Origin: an uncultured Oscillospiraceae bacterium
GTDB taxonomy: Bacteria > Bacillota > Clostridia > Oscillospirales > Oscillospiraceae
Reading direction: 5' to 3'
Assembly: GCA_900751035.1 (NCBI GenBank)
Contig: CAADSF010000320.1
Span: 1 to 12,169, forward strand
DNA: 12,169 bases
Below, in pieces: positions 1 through 7,667 of this stretch. A program made the position numbers and the translations under genes. Each line of letters begins with the position of its first letter. Position 1 is the stretch's first letter. The notes beneath the pieces are model-generated. The model ran no database searches, was not told the DNA's origin, and saw only the letters and a program-made list of their open reading frames with translations.

Positions 1-1
1 C

Positions 2-196
2 AAGACGGCGCTGGTGCTGACCGAACAGGCGGAGCCTGTCGTCGCACGGGGCCGCAGGCTGCAAAAGGCGTTTGCCGACCGGCTGACCGAGGGCCTGAGC
101 GCGGAGGACCTGGCGCATTTCCGCCGCTGCATCGCAGCCTTTGCGCACAATATTGAGCGAATCCGCACGGAAAATCCCAAAGAAACGGAGATGTAA
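2..196 (+). CDS. MarR-family transcriptional regulator, C-terminal part (5' end outside window)
   Basis: Only the last 64 codons are present, and the frame is open from base 2, so the gene starts to the left of the window. The visible part begins with a beta-wing-like stretch (KTALVLTEQAEPVVARG). It continues as long amphipathic helices with LSAEDLAHFRRCIAAFAHNIERI. This is the usual end of a MarR winged-helix dimer: wing, then the C-terminal dimerisation helix. The DNA-recognition helix is not visible. The stop lies 5 bp before the first ABC transporter start, so the three genes are almost certainly one operon. In such MarR-ABC-ABC operons the regulator usually represses its own operon and is released by a ligand (family knowledge). 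The ligand cannot be read here. The family call is probable rather than certain because the diagnostic N-terminal part is missing. Confidence 0.72.
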   Translation, partial: KTALVLTEQAEPVVARGRRLQKAFADRLTEGLSAEDLAHFRRCIAAFAHNIERIRTENPKETEM

Positions 197-201
197 CCCC
201 C

Positions 202-1977
202 ATGATCAAGCTTCTTAAACGAATGCGAAAGCGTGAAGCGCTGATGGCGCTTCTGTGCGCAGTTCTCGTCGTGGCACAGGTCTATTTTGACCTGAAGCTG
301 CCGGATTACATGACCCGGCTCACCGCGCTCATCAAAACCCCCGGCAGCGTCACGTCGGATATTCTGTCCGTCGGCGGACAGATGCTCCTGTGTACGCTGG
401 CCAGCGCCGTGCTGGCCGTCGGCTGCGGCTATCTCGCGGCGAAGACGGCCTCCGGGTTCAGCTTTTCTGTCCGCGCCGACCTGTTCCACCATGTCATGGA
501 CGCAGGCAGTGAGGAAATGCAGTCCTTTTCCGTCCCCAGCCTCATCACCAGAACGACCAATGATATCACCCAGATTCAGATGATCGTCGCCATGGGCCTG
601 CAGATGCTTATGAAGGCGCCCATTATGGCCGTCTGGGCCATCATCAAAATTCTCGGCAAGAGCTGGACGCTCTCGGCGGTAACAGGCGGCTTCGTCGTGG
701 TGATCGTCGCGGTGGTGCTGCTCATCATGTCCAGCTGCCTGCCGCGATTCCGGCAGGTGCAGAAAAAGACCGACCAGATCAACCGCGTCGCGCGGGAAAA
801 CCTGACCGGCGTCAACGTCGTCCACGCCTTCGGCGCGGAGGAGTACCAGAACCGGAAATTTGACAGCCCCAGCCGCGACATGATGAATTTACAGCTGAAA
901 AACCAGCGGCTGTTCGCCCTGCTTCAGCCGCTGCTCGGCTTCGGCATGAACGGGCTGGCGCTCGCCGTCTACTGGGTCGGTGCAGCGCTGGTCGAGTCCA
1001 TCGCACTGACCGACCCTGCCGCACGGCTGACAATGTTCACGAACGTGCTGGTGTTCAGCACCTACGCGACCTATGTTGTGATGTCCTTTATGATGCTCGT
1101 GATGATCTTCATGCTCGTGCCGCAGGCGCAGGTCTCGGCGGAGCGCATCAACGAGGTGCTGAATACGAAGCCGCACGTCGTCCCCGGCACGAAGACCGAA
1201 GGAAGCGAAGCCGGCACGGTCGAGTTCCGCGACGTTTCCTTCCGCTATCCGGGCGCGGCTGCGGACGAGCTGGAGCATATCAGCTTCAAGGTCGGCAAAG
1301 GCCAGACGCTGGCCATCATCGGCGCGACCGGCAGCGGCAAGACGACGCTGGCCTCGCTCATTCCGCGCTTTTACGACACGACGGCGGGCTCCGTCCTCGT
1401 GGACGGTCTGGACGTGCGCGAGTACACGTTCGACGCACTTTACAACAAACTCGGCTATGTGACGCAGAAGGCCGTTCTGTTCTCCGGCACGGTCGAGGAC
1501 AACGTCTTCTTCGGCCAGAGCGCGGCAGCGAAGACGGATGCGTCGCTGCAGGACGCGCTCACATTGTCGCAGGCGGCGGAATTTGTGAACAGATACCCCG
1601 AAAAGGCCGCGCACCCGATTGCACAGCTTGGCCGGAACGTCTCCGGCGGACAGAAGCAGCGGCTTTCCATCGCGCGGGCACTGGCGAGAAAACCGGAAAT
1701 TCTGATTTTCGACGATTCGTTCTCCGCGCTGGATTACAAGACCGACGCAGCGCTGCGCGAGGGGCTTGCGAAGGAGCTGCCCGGCACGACGAAGATCATC
1801 GTCGCCCAGCGCATCAGCACCATCCGCAATGCCGACCAGATTCTCGTGCTCGACCGCGGCGAAATTGCGGGCCTCGGCACGCACGACGCGCTGATGGCGT
1901 CCTGCCCGGTCTACCGCGAAATCGCCATGTCGCAGCTGAGTGAGGAAGAACTCAAAAAAGGAGGCGTATCCAAATGA
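202..1977 (+). CDS. ABC exporter half-transporter, subunit with degenerate ATP site (TM287/BmrC-like)
   Basis: This 591-residue half-transporter has an N-terminal exporter membrane domain (about residues 12-310, six hydrophobic segments) and a C-terminal ATPase domain (about 338-580). Visible motifs are Walker A GATGSGKT (374-381), Q-loop Gln422, signature VSGGQ (480-484) and Walker B ILIFDD (500-505). The position that normally holds the catalytic glutamate is Asp505, and the switch-loop histidine is replaced by Gln536 (VAQRIST). These two changes mark the non-hydrolysing subunit of heterodimeric exporters such as TM287/288. The start is supported by a CGGAG motif 11 bp upstream. The gene overlaps the next one by 4 bp (ATGA), which fits translational coupling and a 1:1 complex in the cytoplasmic membrane. 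The substrate is not evident; multidrug or lipid export is the usual role, and the MarR gene in front favours export of toxic compounds. Confidence 0.93.
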   Translation: MIKLLKRMRKREALMALLCAVLVVAQVYFDLKLPDYMTRLTALIKTPGSVTSDILSVGGQMLLCTLASAVLAVGCGYLAAKTASGFSFSVRADLFHHVMDAGSEEMQSFSVPSLITRTTNDITQIQMIVAMGLQMLMKAPIMAVWAIIKILGKSWTLSAVTGGFVVVIVAVVLLIMSSCLPRFRQVQKKTDQINRVARENLTGVNVVHAFGAEEYQNRKFDSPSRDMMNLQLKNQRLFALLQPLLGFGMNGLALAVYWVGAALVESIALTDPAARLTMFTNVLVFSTYATYVVMSFMMLVMIFMLVPQAQVSAERINEVLNTKPHVVPGTKTEGSEAGTVEFRDVSFRYPGAAADELEHISFKVGKGQTLAIIGATGSGKTTLASLIPRFYDTTAGSVLVDGLDVREYTFDALYNKLGYVTQKAVLFSGTVEDNVFFGQSAAAKTDASLQDALTLSQAAEFVNRYPEKAAHPIAQLGRNVSGGQKQRLSIARALARKPEILIFDDSFSALDYKTDAALREGLAKELPGTTKIIVAQRISTIRNADQILVLDRGEIAGLGTHDALMASCPVYREIAMSQLSEEELKKGGVSK

Positions 1978-3755
1978 GGCCCAATATGCGTCCAACGAAA
2001 AAAACAGATTTAAAAGGCGCTCTGAACGATCTGAGTGCGTATATGCGCAGGAGCCTCGGCGTCGTCATTCTGGCGCTGGTGCTTGCGGCGCTCAGCGCCG
2101 TGCTCACGATCATCGGCCCGGATCAGATTGGCAAGATTGCCACGCTCATGTCCGACGGTCTGCTCGGCGGCATTGATCTGGCTGCCGTTGCGAGAGTCGG
2201 CATTCTGCTCGCCGTCATCTATGGCCTGAGCGCACTCTTCGGCTTTATCCAGCACTATATCATGGCGAGCGTCACGCTCAAAATGTCCTACCGTATGCGG
2301 GCGGAGCTGTCGGAAAAGATCAACCGCGTGCCGCAGAAATACTTCAATTTCCACGCGCAGGGCGATATTCTCAGCCGCATCACCAACGACGTCTCCACGC
2401 TCCAGCAGGGTCTGACCAACAGCCTGCCGACGATCATCTCCGCCGCGACGCAGTTTTTGGGCTGCCTCATCATGATGTTCGTGACGGAGTGGCGGCTGGC
2501 GCTTGCCGCTCTGGGCATTACGCTCGTCGGTCTGCTGCTCGTCGTGCTCATCATGTCCCGCTCGCAGAAATACTTTACCGCCCGGCAGGAAAGCCTCGGC
2601 AAGCTGAACGGCTATGTCGAGGAAATGTACTCCGGCCATGAGGTCGTGCGCATTTCCCGCGCGGAGAAGCCCGTCGGCAAGACCTTTGACACGCTGAACG
2701 ACGCCGTTTACGACGCCAACTGGCGCTCGCAGTTTCTGTCCGGCGTCATGCAGCCGCTCATGAACGTCATCGGCAACCTGTCCTATGTCGCCGTGTGCGT
2801 GCTCGGCTCGATTCTCGCGATTCAGGGCATCATCGACATCGGCGTGATTGTCTCGTTCATCCTGTACGTGCGCCTGTTCACCTCGCCCCTGACCCAGATC
2901 GCGCAGGGCATGACGAATTTACAGACGGCCTCCGCCTCCGCGCACCGCATTTTCGACTTCCTCGCCAGCGAGGAAATGCCGGATGAATCGGAAAAGCCGG
3001 AGCTTCCGCGCCCCGTGCGCGGCGAGGTCGATTTCGAGCACGTCCGCTTCAGCTATCCGGATTCGCCGGATAAGGTCATCATCAAGGACTTCTCCGCCCA
3101 CGTTGCCCCCGGTCAGAAGGTCGCCATCGTCGGCCCGACCGGCGCGGGCAAGACGACCATGGTGAACCTGCTCATGCGGTTCTATGAGATCTCCGACGGC
3201 TGCATCAGAATTGACGGCGTGCCGTCATCCGAGCTCAGCCGCGAGGACGTACACAAGCTGTTCGGCATGGTCCTGCAGGACACATGGCTGTTTGAGGGCA
3301 CGGTGCGGGAGAATCTTGTCTACAATCTGCCCGACGTGACCGACGAGCAGCTCAGCCGCGTTTGCCGTGCTTGCGGGCTGGATAAATTCGTCCGCTCGCT
3401 GCCGAACGGCTTCGACACCGTCCTGTCCGAGAGCACCAGCATCTCTGCCGGACAGAAGCAGCTGCTGACCATCGCCCGCGCCATGCTCCAGAACGCGCCC
3501 ATGCTCATCCTCGACGAGGCGACCAGCTCCGTCGACACGCGCACCGAGCTTCTCATCCAGCGCGCCATGGATAAGCTGACAGAGAACCGCACCAGCTTTG
3601 TCATCGCCCACCGCCTGTCGACCATCAAAAACGCCGACCTCATCCTCGTCATGAAGGACGGCGACGTCATCGAAAGCGGCACGCATGAGACGCTCATGCA
3701 GCGAAACGGCTTCTACGCCGCCCTCTACAACAGCCAGTTCGAACAGGCGTCATAA
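1974..3755 (+). CDS. ABC exporter half-transporter, catalytic subunit (TM288/BmrD-like)
   Basis: This 593-residue partner of the preceding subunit has an exporter membrane domain (about residues 25-330) and an ATPase domain (about 350-590). Walker A is GPTGAGKT (387-394), Walker B is MLILDE with catalytic Glu515, and the switch histidine is His546 (IAHRLST), so its own nucleotide site is intact. Its signature motif is altered to ISAGQ (490-494) instead of LSGGQ. In a heterodimer that motif faces the already degenerate site of the partner. The consensus site is therefore built from this subunit's Walker motifs and the partner's VSGGQ. The start overlaps the upstream stop (ATGA) and is preceded by AAGGAGG 9 bp away. 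The gene ends just before a strong terminator. Its role is ATP-driven export across the cytoplasmic membrane, substrate unknown. Confidence 0.94.
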   Translation: MRPNMRPTKKTDLKGALNDLSAYMRRSLGVVILALVLAALSAVLTIIGPDQIGKIATLMSDGLLGGIDLAAVARVGILLAVIYGLSALFGFIQHYIMASVTLKMSYRMRAELSEKINRVPQKYFNFHAQGDILSRITNDVSTLQQGLTNSLPTIISAATQFLGCLIMMFVTEWRLALAALGITLVGLLLVVLIMSRSQKYFTARQESLGKLNGYVEEMYSGHEVVRISRAEKPVGKTFDTLNDAVYDANWRSQFLSGVMQPLMNVIGNLSYVAVCVLGSILAIQGIIDIGVIVSFILYVRLFTSPLTQIAQGMTNLQTASASAHRIFDFLASEEMPDESEKPELPRPVRGEVDFEHVRFSYPDSPDKVIIKDFSAHVAPGQKVAIVGPTGAGKTTMVNLLMRFYEISDGCIRIDGVPSSELSREDVHKLFGMVLQDTWLFEGTVRENLVYNLPDVTDEQLSRVCRACGLDKFVRSLPNGFDTVLSESTSISAGQKQLLTIARAMLQNAPMLILDEATSSVDTRTELLIQRAMDKLTENRTSFVIAHRLSTIKNADLILVMKDGDVIESGTHETLMQRNGFYAALYNSQFEQAS

Positions 3756-3767
3756 CGCGCTCCATTA

Positions 3768-3811
3768 AAAAACTCTGCCCGCAGCTTCAAAGGTCTGCGG
3801 GCAGAGTTTTT
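3768..3811. terminator. Bidirectional intrinsic terminator between convergent operons
   Basis: A perfect 17-bp inverted repeat (arms 3768-3784 and 3795-3811, 10-base loop) has a GC-rich core CTGCCCGCAG. It is flanked by A5 on the left and T5 on the right, so it gives a stem followed by a U-tract on both strands. It ends the ABC exporter operon (+) and the convergent M56 operon (-). The stop codon of the M56 gene overlaps the last bases of the right arm. Confidence 0.93.
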
Positions 3812-6074
3812 AATTATAAAATTTTTCCTCGATTTTGATAACGATACCGTTTTTCAAAGTAAGCGTATACGGCTGGACGAGCAGCCCTTCGTTTTCCTGC
3901 ACAGCGGCGATAAAGTCCCGCCATGTTTTAAACGTATACAGCCGGTCCTCGCCCGCGCTATATTCCTGCTCGATATCATAGACCGTGACGGAAGCGTTCG
4001 GGTCGACTTTATAGGTGTAAAGTTCGCCGGAATCGATTCGGTAATATCCATAATAATAATTCTGCGGCGGAATATTCAGCGCCTTGAGCGTCTGTAAATC
4101 CTCTTCGAGAGAGGCATTCAGCAGCGTGATATGCTCGGCCGTGACGGAATCCCCGGTCACGCTCTGCAGAACCGCCTTCCGGCGCGTGCTGACCTCCGTG
4201 ATCTGCGAGGTTTGAAGCGAATAGGAGAGCGTCAGTATGACGTCCGCCCGCGTCAATGTGACGAGAAGCGATTGCCGGTCTTCCGATAAGTCCTTCGTCC
4301 AGATGGTGTTTTCATCCAGATACCGCAGGTCGGCGTTTGCAGCGCTGAAATAGTCAACAAACGCGGAATAATAGCGCGGCCACTGGGAAACATCGCCCGG
4401 CAGATCGCTCATTTTGCTGTCCTCGATCTGGAATTTCCGAACGACATCCTCATATTCCGCCGTCATGTCCTGCGCCCAGTGTGCATAGTCCAGCTTTTCG
4501 TGGACGCGCGACCAAATCGTATCATCCTGAAGAACAGCCTCCGCAGACTCGCCGCTTGACGGGGCAAGGGAGGCGATCACCTCCAGATACTGCTGGAGTA
4601 GATTCACGTCTGCCGGGAACCATTCTCCAGACGCTTCCGGCAGTACCCACGCACCGTCTGCATTCTGCGCGGCCAGCGGGCCGCAGAAATCACGAATCCA
4701 GTCGCTCAGATTCCCGCTCGGATACGCTGCAAAGCCCGTGCAGACATTGCCCGGCGCATCCAGCTCGAATCTCGCCACCGTCGTCGCGCCGCCTCCGTTC
4801 CACTCCCAGTCGGGGCCGGTGTAGTCATAGTAAAAATCATAATGCAGGTCGCAGATGACGACGGTTTTCCCGTTTTCCTCAAACGAACCGTACTCGCGCA
4901 GGCTCGGCAGCACGATATCATTGTCGCTTCGCGGATACCGCTGCGAAACCGCCGCGTCAAAGAGCACCGCCTCCCGCCCGGTCAGGCCGAACATGGAAGA
5001 GTCCGGGGTGGGGAGCGTCTGCGTCTGCGGTTCCTGCGCAGGCTCCTCCTGCTCAATCGGCGTATCCGCAGGCTTCGGCGTATTCACAGGTTCCTCCGTG
5101 ACCGGAGTTTCCTCCGGCAGCGTGATTTCCCCCGTTTTCTGCCGCGTCAGCTCCGTAAGCGAGCACCCGGCGGCGGATACGACCAGCAGCAGAGCCAGAA
5201 TAGCGCACAGAACGCTCGTGCGCTGCTTTTTCGTCAGGAACAGAATGCGCTCTTTGACCGGCGGCCCGACGAGGCTCAGAGCCGCGGCCTTGCGCGGGGC
5301 CTGCGCCAGAATCGCCCGCGCGTAGGCAAGGCGCTGCGCGTCCGAAAGCCCGGCAGCGACAGCCTCGTCGCACGCCAGCTCCGCGTCGCGCTTGGAACAG
5401 ACTACGGCCAGCCAGATGAACGGGTTCCACCAGTAAGCAATCACCGCCGCCGTCCGGCAGAGTGACCACAGGAAATCCAGATGCCGCAGGTGCGTGAGCT
5501 CATGGCGTAAAATCAATTCCGTCGAATCCGTTTGCAGCACATCTTCCGTCAGATACACTGCCGGAACCAGCCCGGCCAGACACGGCGATTTGACCGCGCC
5601 GGACACATAAATGCGCGTCCTGCCATGCCTGCCGAGGAAACGTCGGCTTTTGCGCAGCCGAACCGTAAACACCAGCCATGCGCCAAATAACCAGAGTCCG
5701 AGCAGTGCGCTGCCGCCCGCCCAAATGGTCTGAAAGATCTGCGTTGCCGTCAGCGGCTTTGCCGCCGGTTTTGCAGTCTCCTGCACCGGGGAAACCGGCT
5801 GCTGCACAGGCGTCTGCGGCTGTGTTACAGCCTGCGCGGGCTGCTGAACGACCGGCGCTGTCTGCACGGGCAGCTCCACGCGCTGCACCGGCGCGGCAGC
5901 TTCCTCCGCCGGAAGCACCGGCAGCGAAACCACCGTCCCCGGCAGACACAGCTTCACCAGCACCACCAGCCAGAGCGCATAGACCATCCGCTTGGGCACG
6001 CGGTTTTTGAAAATTGCCCGCACCAGAAAGACGGCCAGAATCAGCGCCGAAACGGTCAATACCTCTCTCAGCAT
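3810..6074 (-). CDS. BlaR1/MecR1-like M56 family membrane metalloprotease with an unknown sensor domain
   Basis: This 754-residue protein is a membrane-embedded zinc protease of the M56 (BlaR1) family, whose usual job is to relay an external signal by inactivating a BlaI-type repressor. Hydrophobic segments lie near residues 6-22, 30-51, 118-139, 201-226 and 285-303. The zinc motif HELTH is at 191-195, and the third ligand is probably Glu232 in ELACDEAV. A Pro/Gln/Val-rich stretch (about 63-107) separates the second and third segments. After the last segment comes a Pro/Glu-rich linker (about 316-360) and a roughly 390-residue region presumably outside the cell. I see no penicillin-binding SxxK/SxN/KTG pattern there, so beta-lactam sensing is unlikely. 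The start was chosen at MLREVL because AGGAGG stands 8 bp upstream; the frame stays open further but would overlap the upstream gene. It is last in the operon. Confidence 0.9.
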   Translation of the reverse strand: MLREVLTVSALILAVFLVRAIFKNRVPKRMVYALWLVVLVKLCLPGTVVSLPVLPAEEAAAPVQRVELPVQTAPVVQQPAQAVTQPQTPVQQPVSPVQETAKPAAKPLTATQIFQTIWAGGSALLGLWLFGAWLVFTVRLRKSRRFLGRHGRTRIYVSGAVKSPCLAGLVPAVYLTEDVLQTDSTELILRHELTHLRHLDFLWSLCRTAAVIAYWWNPFIWLAVVCSKRDAELACDEAVAAGLSDAQRLAYARAILAQAPRKAAALSLVGPPVKERILFLTKKQRTSVLCAILALLLVVSAAGCSLTELTRQKTGEITLPEETPVTEEPVNTPKPADTPIEQEEPAQEPQTQTLPTPDSSMFGLTGREAVLFDAAVSQRYPRSDNDIVLPSLREYGSFEENGKTVVICDLHYDFYYDYTGPDWEWNGGGATTVARFELDAPGNVCTGFAAYPSGNLSDWIRDFCGPLAAQNADGAWVLPEASGEWFPADVNLLQQYLEVIASLAPSSGESAEAVLQDDTIWSRVHEKLDYAHWAQDMTAEYEDVVRKFQIEDSKMSDLPGDVSQWPRYYSAFVDYFSAANADLRYLDENTIWTKDLSEDRQSLLVTLTRADVILTLSYSLQTSQITEVSTRRKAVLQSVTGDSVTAEHITLLNASLEEDLQTLKALNIPPQNYYYGYYRIDSGELYTYKVDPNASVTVYDIEQEYSAGEDRLYTFKTWRDFIAAVQENEGLLVQPYTLTLKNGIVIKIEEKFYN

Positions 6075-6102
6075 AAGAAATCCTCCTGTCTTTTCATCTA
6101 AG

Positions 6103-7188
6103 CTACGGCAGCAGCAACTCTGCGACCGGCAGCAGTTCTTCCGTGCCATCTTCGCGCAGGGCGCGCAGGACATCGTCTTCTGACGCTGTGTGCGTTTCAT
6201 CGCCGTCGCCGAAGGAGAGCTTCGCGAAGCGTTCGCTGAGAGGATTTCCGTCCCGGTCCACGAGCCAATAGCCCTCTGGCATCGGCTGGCCATCCTCGTC
6301 ATAGCACGGATACGCCGCACGTTCGCCGTAACATACCGCGATGCCGATGTACCCGTCGTCAAATACGCTGTAGTCGATCCAATGGAAGCGCGCGCAAAGC
6401 GTGTTCCCGTTCTCGTCCGTCAGCTGGCACCGGCCCATGACCGGCCCCTGCGACGCGCCGCCTTCGTAGAGCAGGAAGCGATCCGGGAATGGGATCTCCA
6501 CGCGCTCATAGACCGGCGCGATCACCTCTGTTCCGTCTGCGGCCACAATGCCGTAGCACGGTTCGCGGCTGTCCCAGCGGGTAACGCGCAGGCGATAGCC
6601 GAACTGGTCTTTCTCCAAAATCTCCGGCTCGTCCACCTCGCTCAGTCGGAAGCTTCCGTCCCCGGCGCTGACAGTATAACGATAGCCGGTGCCGTTTCGG
6701 ATGCAGTAGACCTCGCCCTCCGGCTCGCCCATATAGTCGATGCAGACGTCAAACGGCTCGTCAGAAAGAAGCGTGCCGTCCTTCAGCCGAATCCAGACCT
6801 TTGTGTCTGGGACTTCTCCGATGTGCCGTGTCCCATCGACCTCCCGCACCAGACCCATGCGGACGCCATCTGTCCGATAGAGCGTCTCATACGGCGCCCA
6901 GCTCCAGATTTTTGCATCGTCATATTGATCAATGCCCGAAGTGTCCTTCGTTTCTTCCTGCGCAGCAGTCTTCCACCAATCCGCACTGTCTTCCTCACCG
7001 TAGATTTTCCGAAATTCCTGTGAACGAGGCTCCTGCGTCGAGTCATTATAGGAGGACCGCGAATCCTGCGATTCGGCTTTCCACGAAGCTTCCTCCGCCT
7101 GCACCGCGGGCGGAGCCTCCGGCGCTTTCCGGCAGCCCGATAAAAGAAGGCCGATGCAGAGCGTCAAAAAGAGAAGTTGCTTTTTCAT
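6103..7188 (-). CDS. Lipoprotein with WG-like repeat, in BlaI-M56 operon
   Basis: This 361-residue protein has a clear lipoprotein signal: MKK, a hydrophobic core, then lipobox LLSGC with the lipidated Cys19. It should be anchored on the outer face of the membrane. A charged, Ser/Gln-rich linker follows (about 20-90). The rest includes a stretch like a WG repeat (YGIVAADGTEVIAPVYERV, 212-230) and a weaker second unit (about 257-278). No catalytic motif is seen. The start ATG overlaps the stop of the BlaI gene (ATGA), and AAGGAG lies 8 bp upstream. The stop is 28 bp before the M56 gene. The position between repressor and protease suggests that it binds or presents a ligand to the M56 sensor, or is itself a product the system controls. 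That is inference from context. The reading frame is open upstream of the chosen start, but that part only mirrors the BlaI gene. Confidence 0.85.
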   Translation of the reverse strand: MKKQLLFLTLCIGLLLSGCRKAPEAPPAVQAEEASWKAESQDSRSSYNDSTQEPRSQEFRKIYGEEDSADWWKTAAQEETKDTSGIDQYDDAKIWSWAPYETLYRTDGVRMGLVREVDGTRHIGEVPDTKVWIRLKDGTLLSDEPFDVCIDYMGEPEGEVYCIRNGTGYRYTVSAGDGSFRLSEVDEPEILEKDQFGYRLRVTRWDSREPCYGIVAADGTEVIAPVYERVEIPFPDRFLLYEGGASQGPVMGRCQLTDENGNTLCARFHWIDYSVFDDGYIGIAVCYGERAAYPCYDEDGQPMPEGYWLVDRDGNPLSERFAKLSFGDGDETHTASEDDVLRALREDGTEELLPVAELLLP

Positions 7189-7568
7189 TGTGCGTGCTCC
7201 TTTTCCGCCGCGTCCAGAATGGCTTTCAGCTCCTGAATCTCCTGCTCGGACAGCGCGCCGCGTTCGACCAGATTCGATACCATCAGTCCCAAGCTGCCGC
7301 CGTAGACCTTGGACAGAAATGATTCCGTTTCCTCCGGCTCCACGTCGGCGTAGGAAATCGCCGCACTGTATTTCTGAAATTTTCCGCTGTCGTCCATCGT
7401 GACCGCACCCTTGGCGATCAGCCGCTTGAGCATCATAAAGATCGTCGCCCGGCTCCAGCCGGTGTCCGCGTCCAGCGCCGCGACCAGCTCCGCCAGCGTC
7501 CGCCCCGGCTGCCGCCAGAGCGCCTTCATCAACTTCCATTCCCCATCAGACAGTCTGAGATGTTCCAT
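7185..7568 (-). CDS. BlaI/MecI/CopY-family transcriptional repressor
   Basis: This 127-residue protein has the full length and layout of BlaI-type repressors: an N-terminal winged helix (LSDGEWKLMKALWRQPGRTLAELVAAL, then TGWSRATIFMMLKRLIAKGAV as recognition helix and wing lead-in) and a C-terminal dimerisation part (about 78-125: ESFLSKVYGGSLGLMVSNLVERGALSEQEIQELKAIL). Family members bind a dyad operator as dimers and repress their own operon until cleaved or inactivated through an M56 protease. Such a protease gene is the last gene here. The start has GGGAG 9 bp upstream. The stop overlaps the lipoprotein start. A strong promoter with an operator-like dyad lies directly upstream. The repressor and protease are very likely partners, although the operon responds to an unknown signal. 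Confidence 0.93.
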   Translation of the reverse strand: MEHLRLSDGEWKLMKALWRQPGRTLAELVAALDADTGWSRATIFMMLKRLIAKGAVTMDDSGKFQKYSAAISYADVEPEETESFLSKVYGGSLGLMVSNLVERGALSEQEIQELKAILDAAEKEHAQ

Positions 7569-7593
7569 CGCACCGTGCTCCCTTCAAAATTGC

Positions 7594-7605
7594 TGACATA
7601 TGTTA
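7594..7605 (-). promoter_or_regulatory. Probable BlaI operator dyad
   Basis: The 12-base stretch TGACATATGTTA is an imperfect palindrome (10 of 12 positions symmetric) with a perfect ACATATGT core at 7596-7603. The core matches the ACA/TGT half-site style known for BlaI/MecI operators. It lies just after the -10 box and before the repressor's ribosome site, so a bound dimer would block transcription start or early elongation. Confidence 0.65.
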
Positions 7606-7612
7606 TATTCTG

Positions 7613-7641
7613 AGGATACCACAGATAATAACGCTTGTCAA
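7613..7641 (-). promoter_or_regulatory. Sigma-70-type promoter of the BlaI-lipoprotein-M56 operon
   Basis: On the minus strand a perfect -35 box TTGACA (7636-7641) is followed, after exactly 17 bases, by TATCCT (7613-7618; 4 of 6 to consensus). The expected start site falls near 7600-7607, inside the operator-like dyad, and about 40 bases before the BlaI start codon. Confidence 0.8.
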
Positions 7642-7667
7642 CTACGAACGTGGAGTTTATGCGGAAA

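Noticed and set aside
889..1995. A 368-codon open frame on the minus strand opposite the first ABC gene
   Set aside because: The translation is low-complexity and arginine-rich, typical of an antisense shadow. The plus-strand gene has all ABC motifs.
6075..6362. Possible 96-residue N-terminal extension of the M56 protein
   Set aside because: The extension would overlap the lipoprotein gene in another frame and has no membrane or signal character. A strong AGGAGG stands before the internal ATG at 6074.
7189..7539. Possible upstream extension of the lipoprotein
   Set aside because: It lies wholly within the BlaI gene in another frame, and the lipoprotein signal peptide begins exactly at the ATG at 7188.
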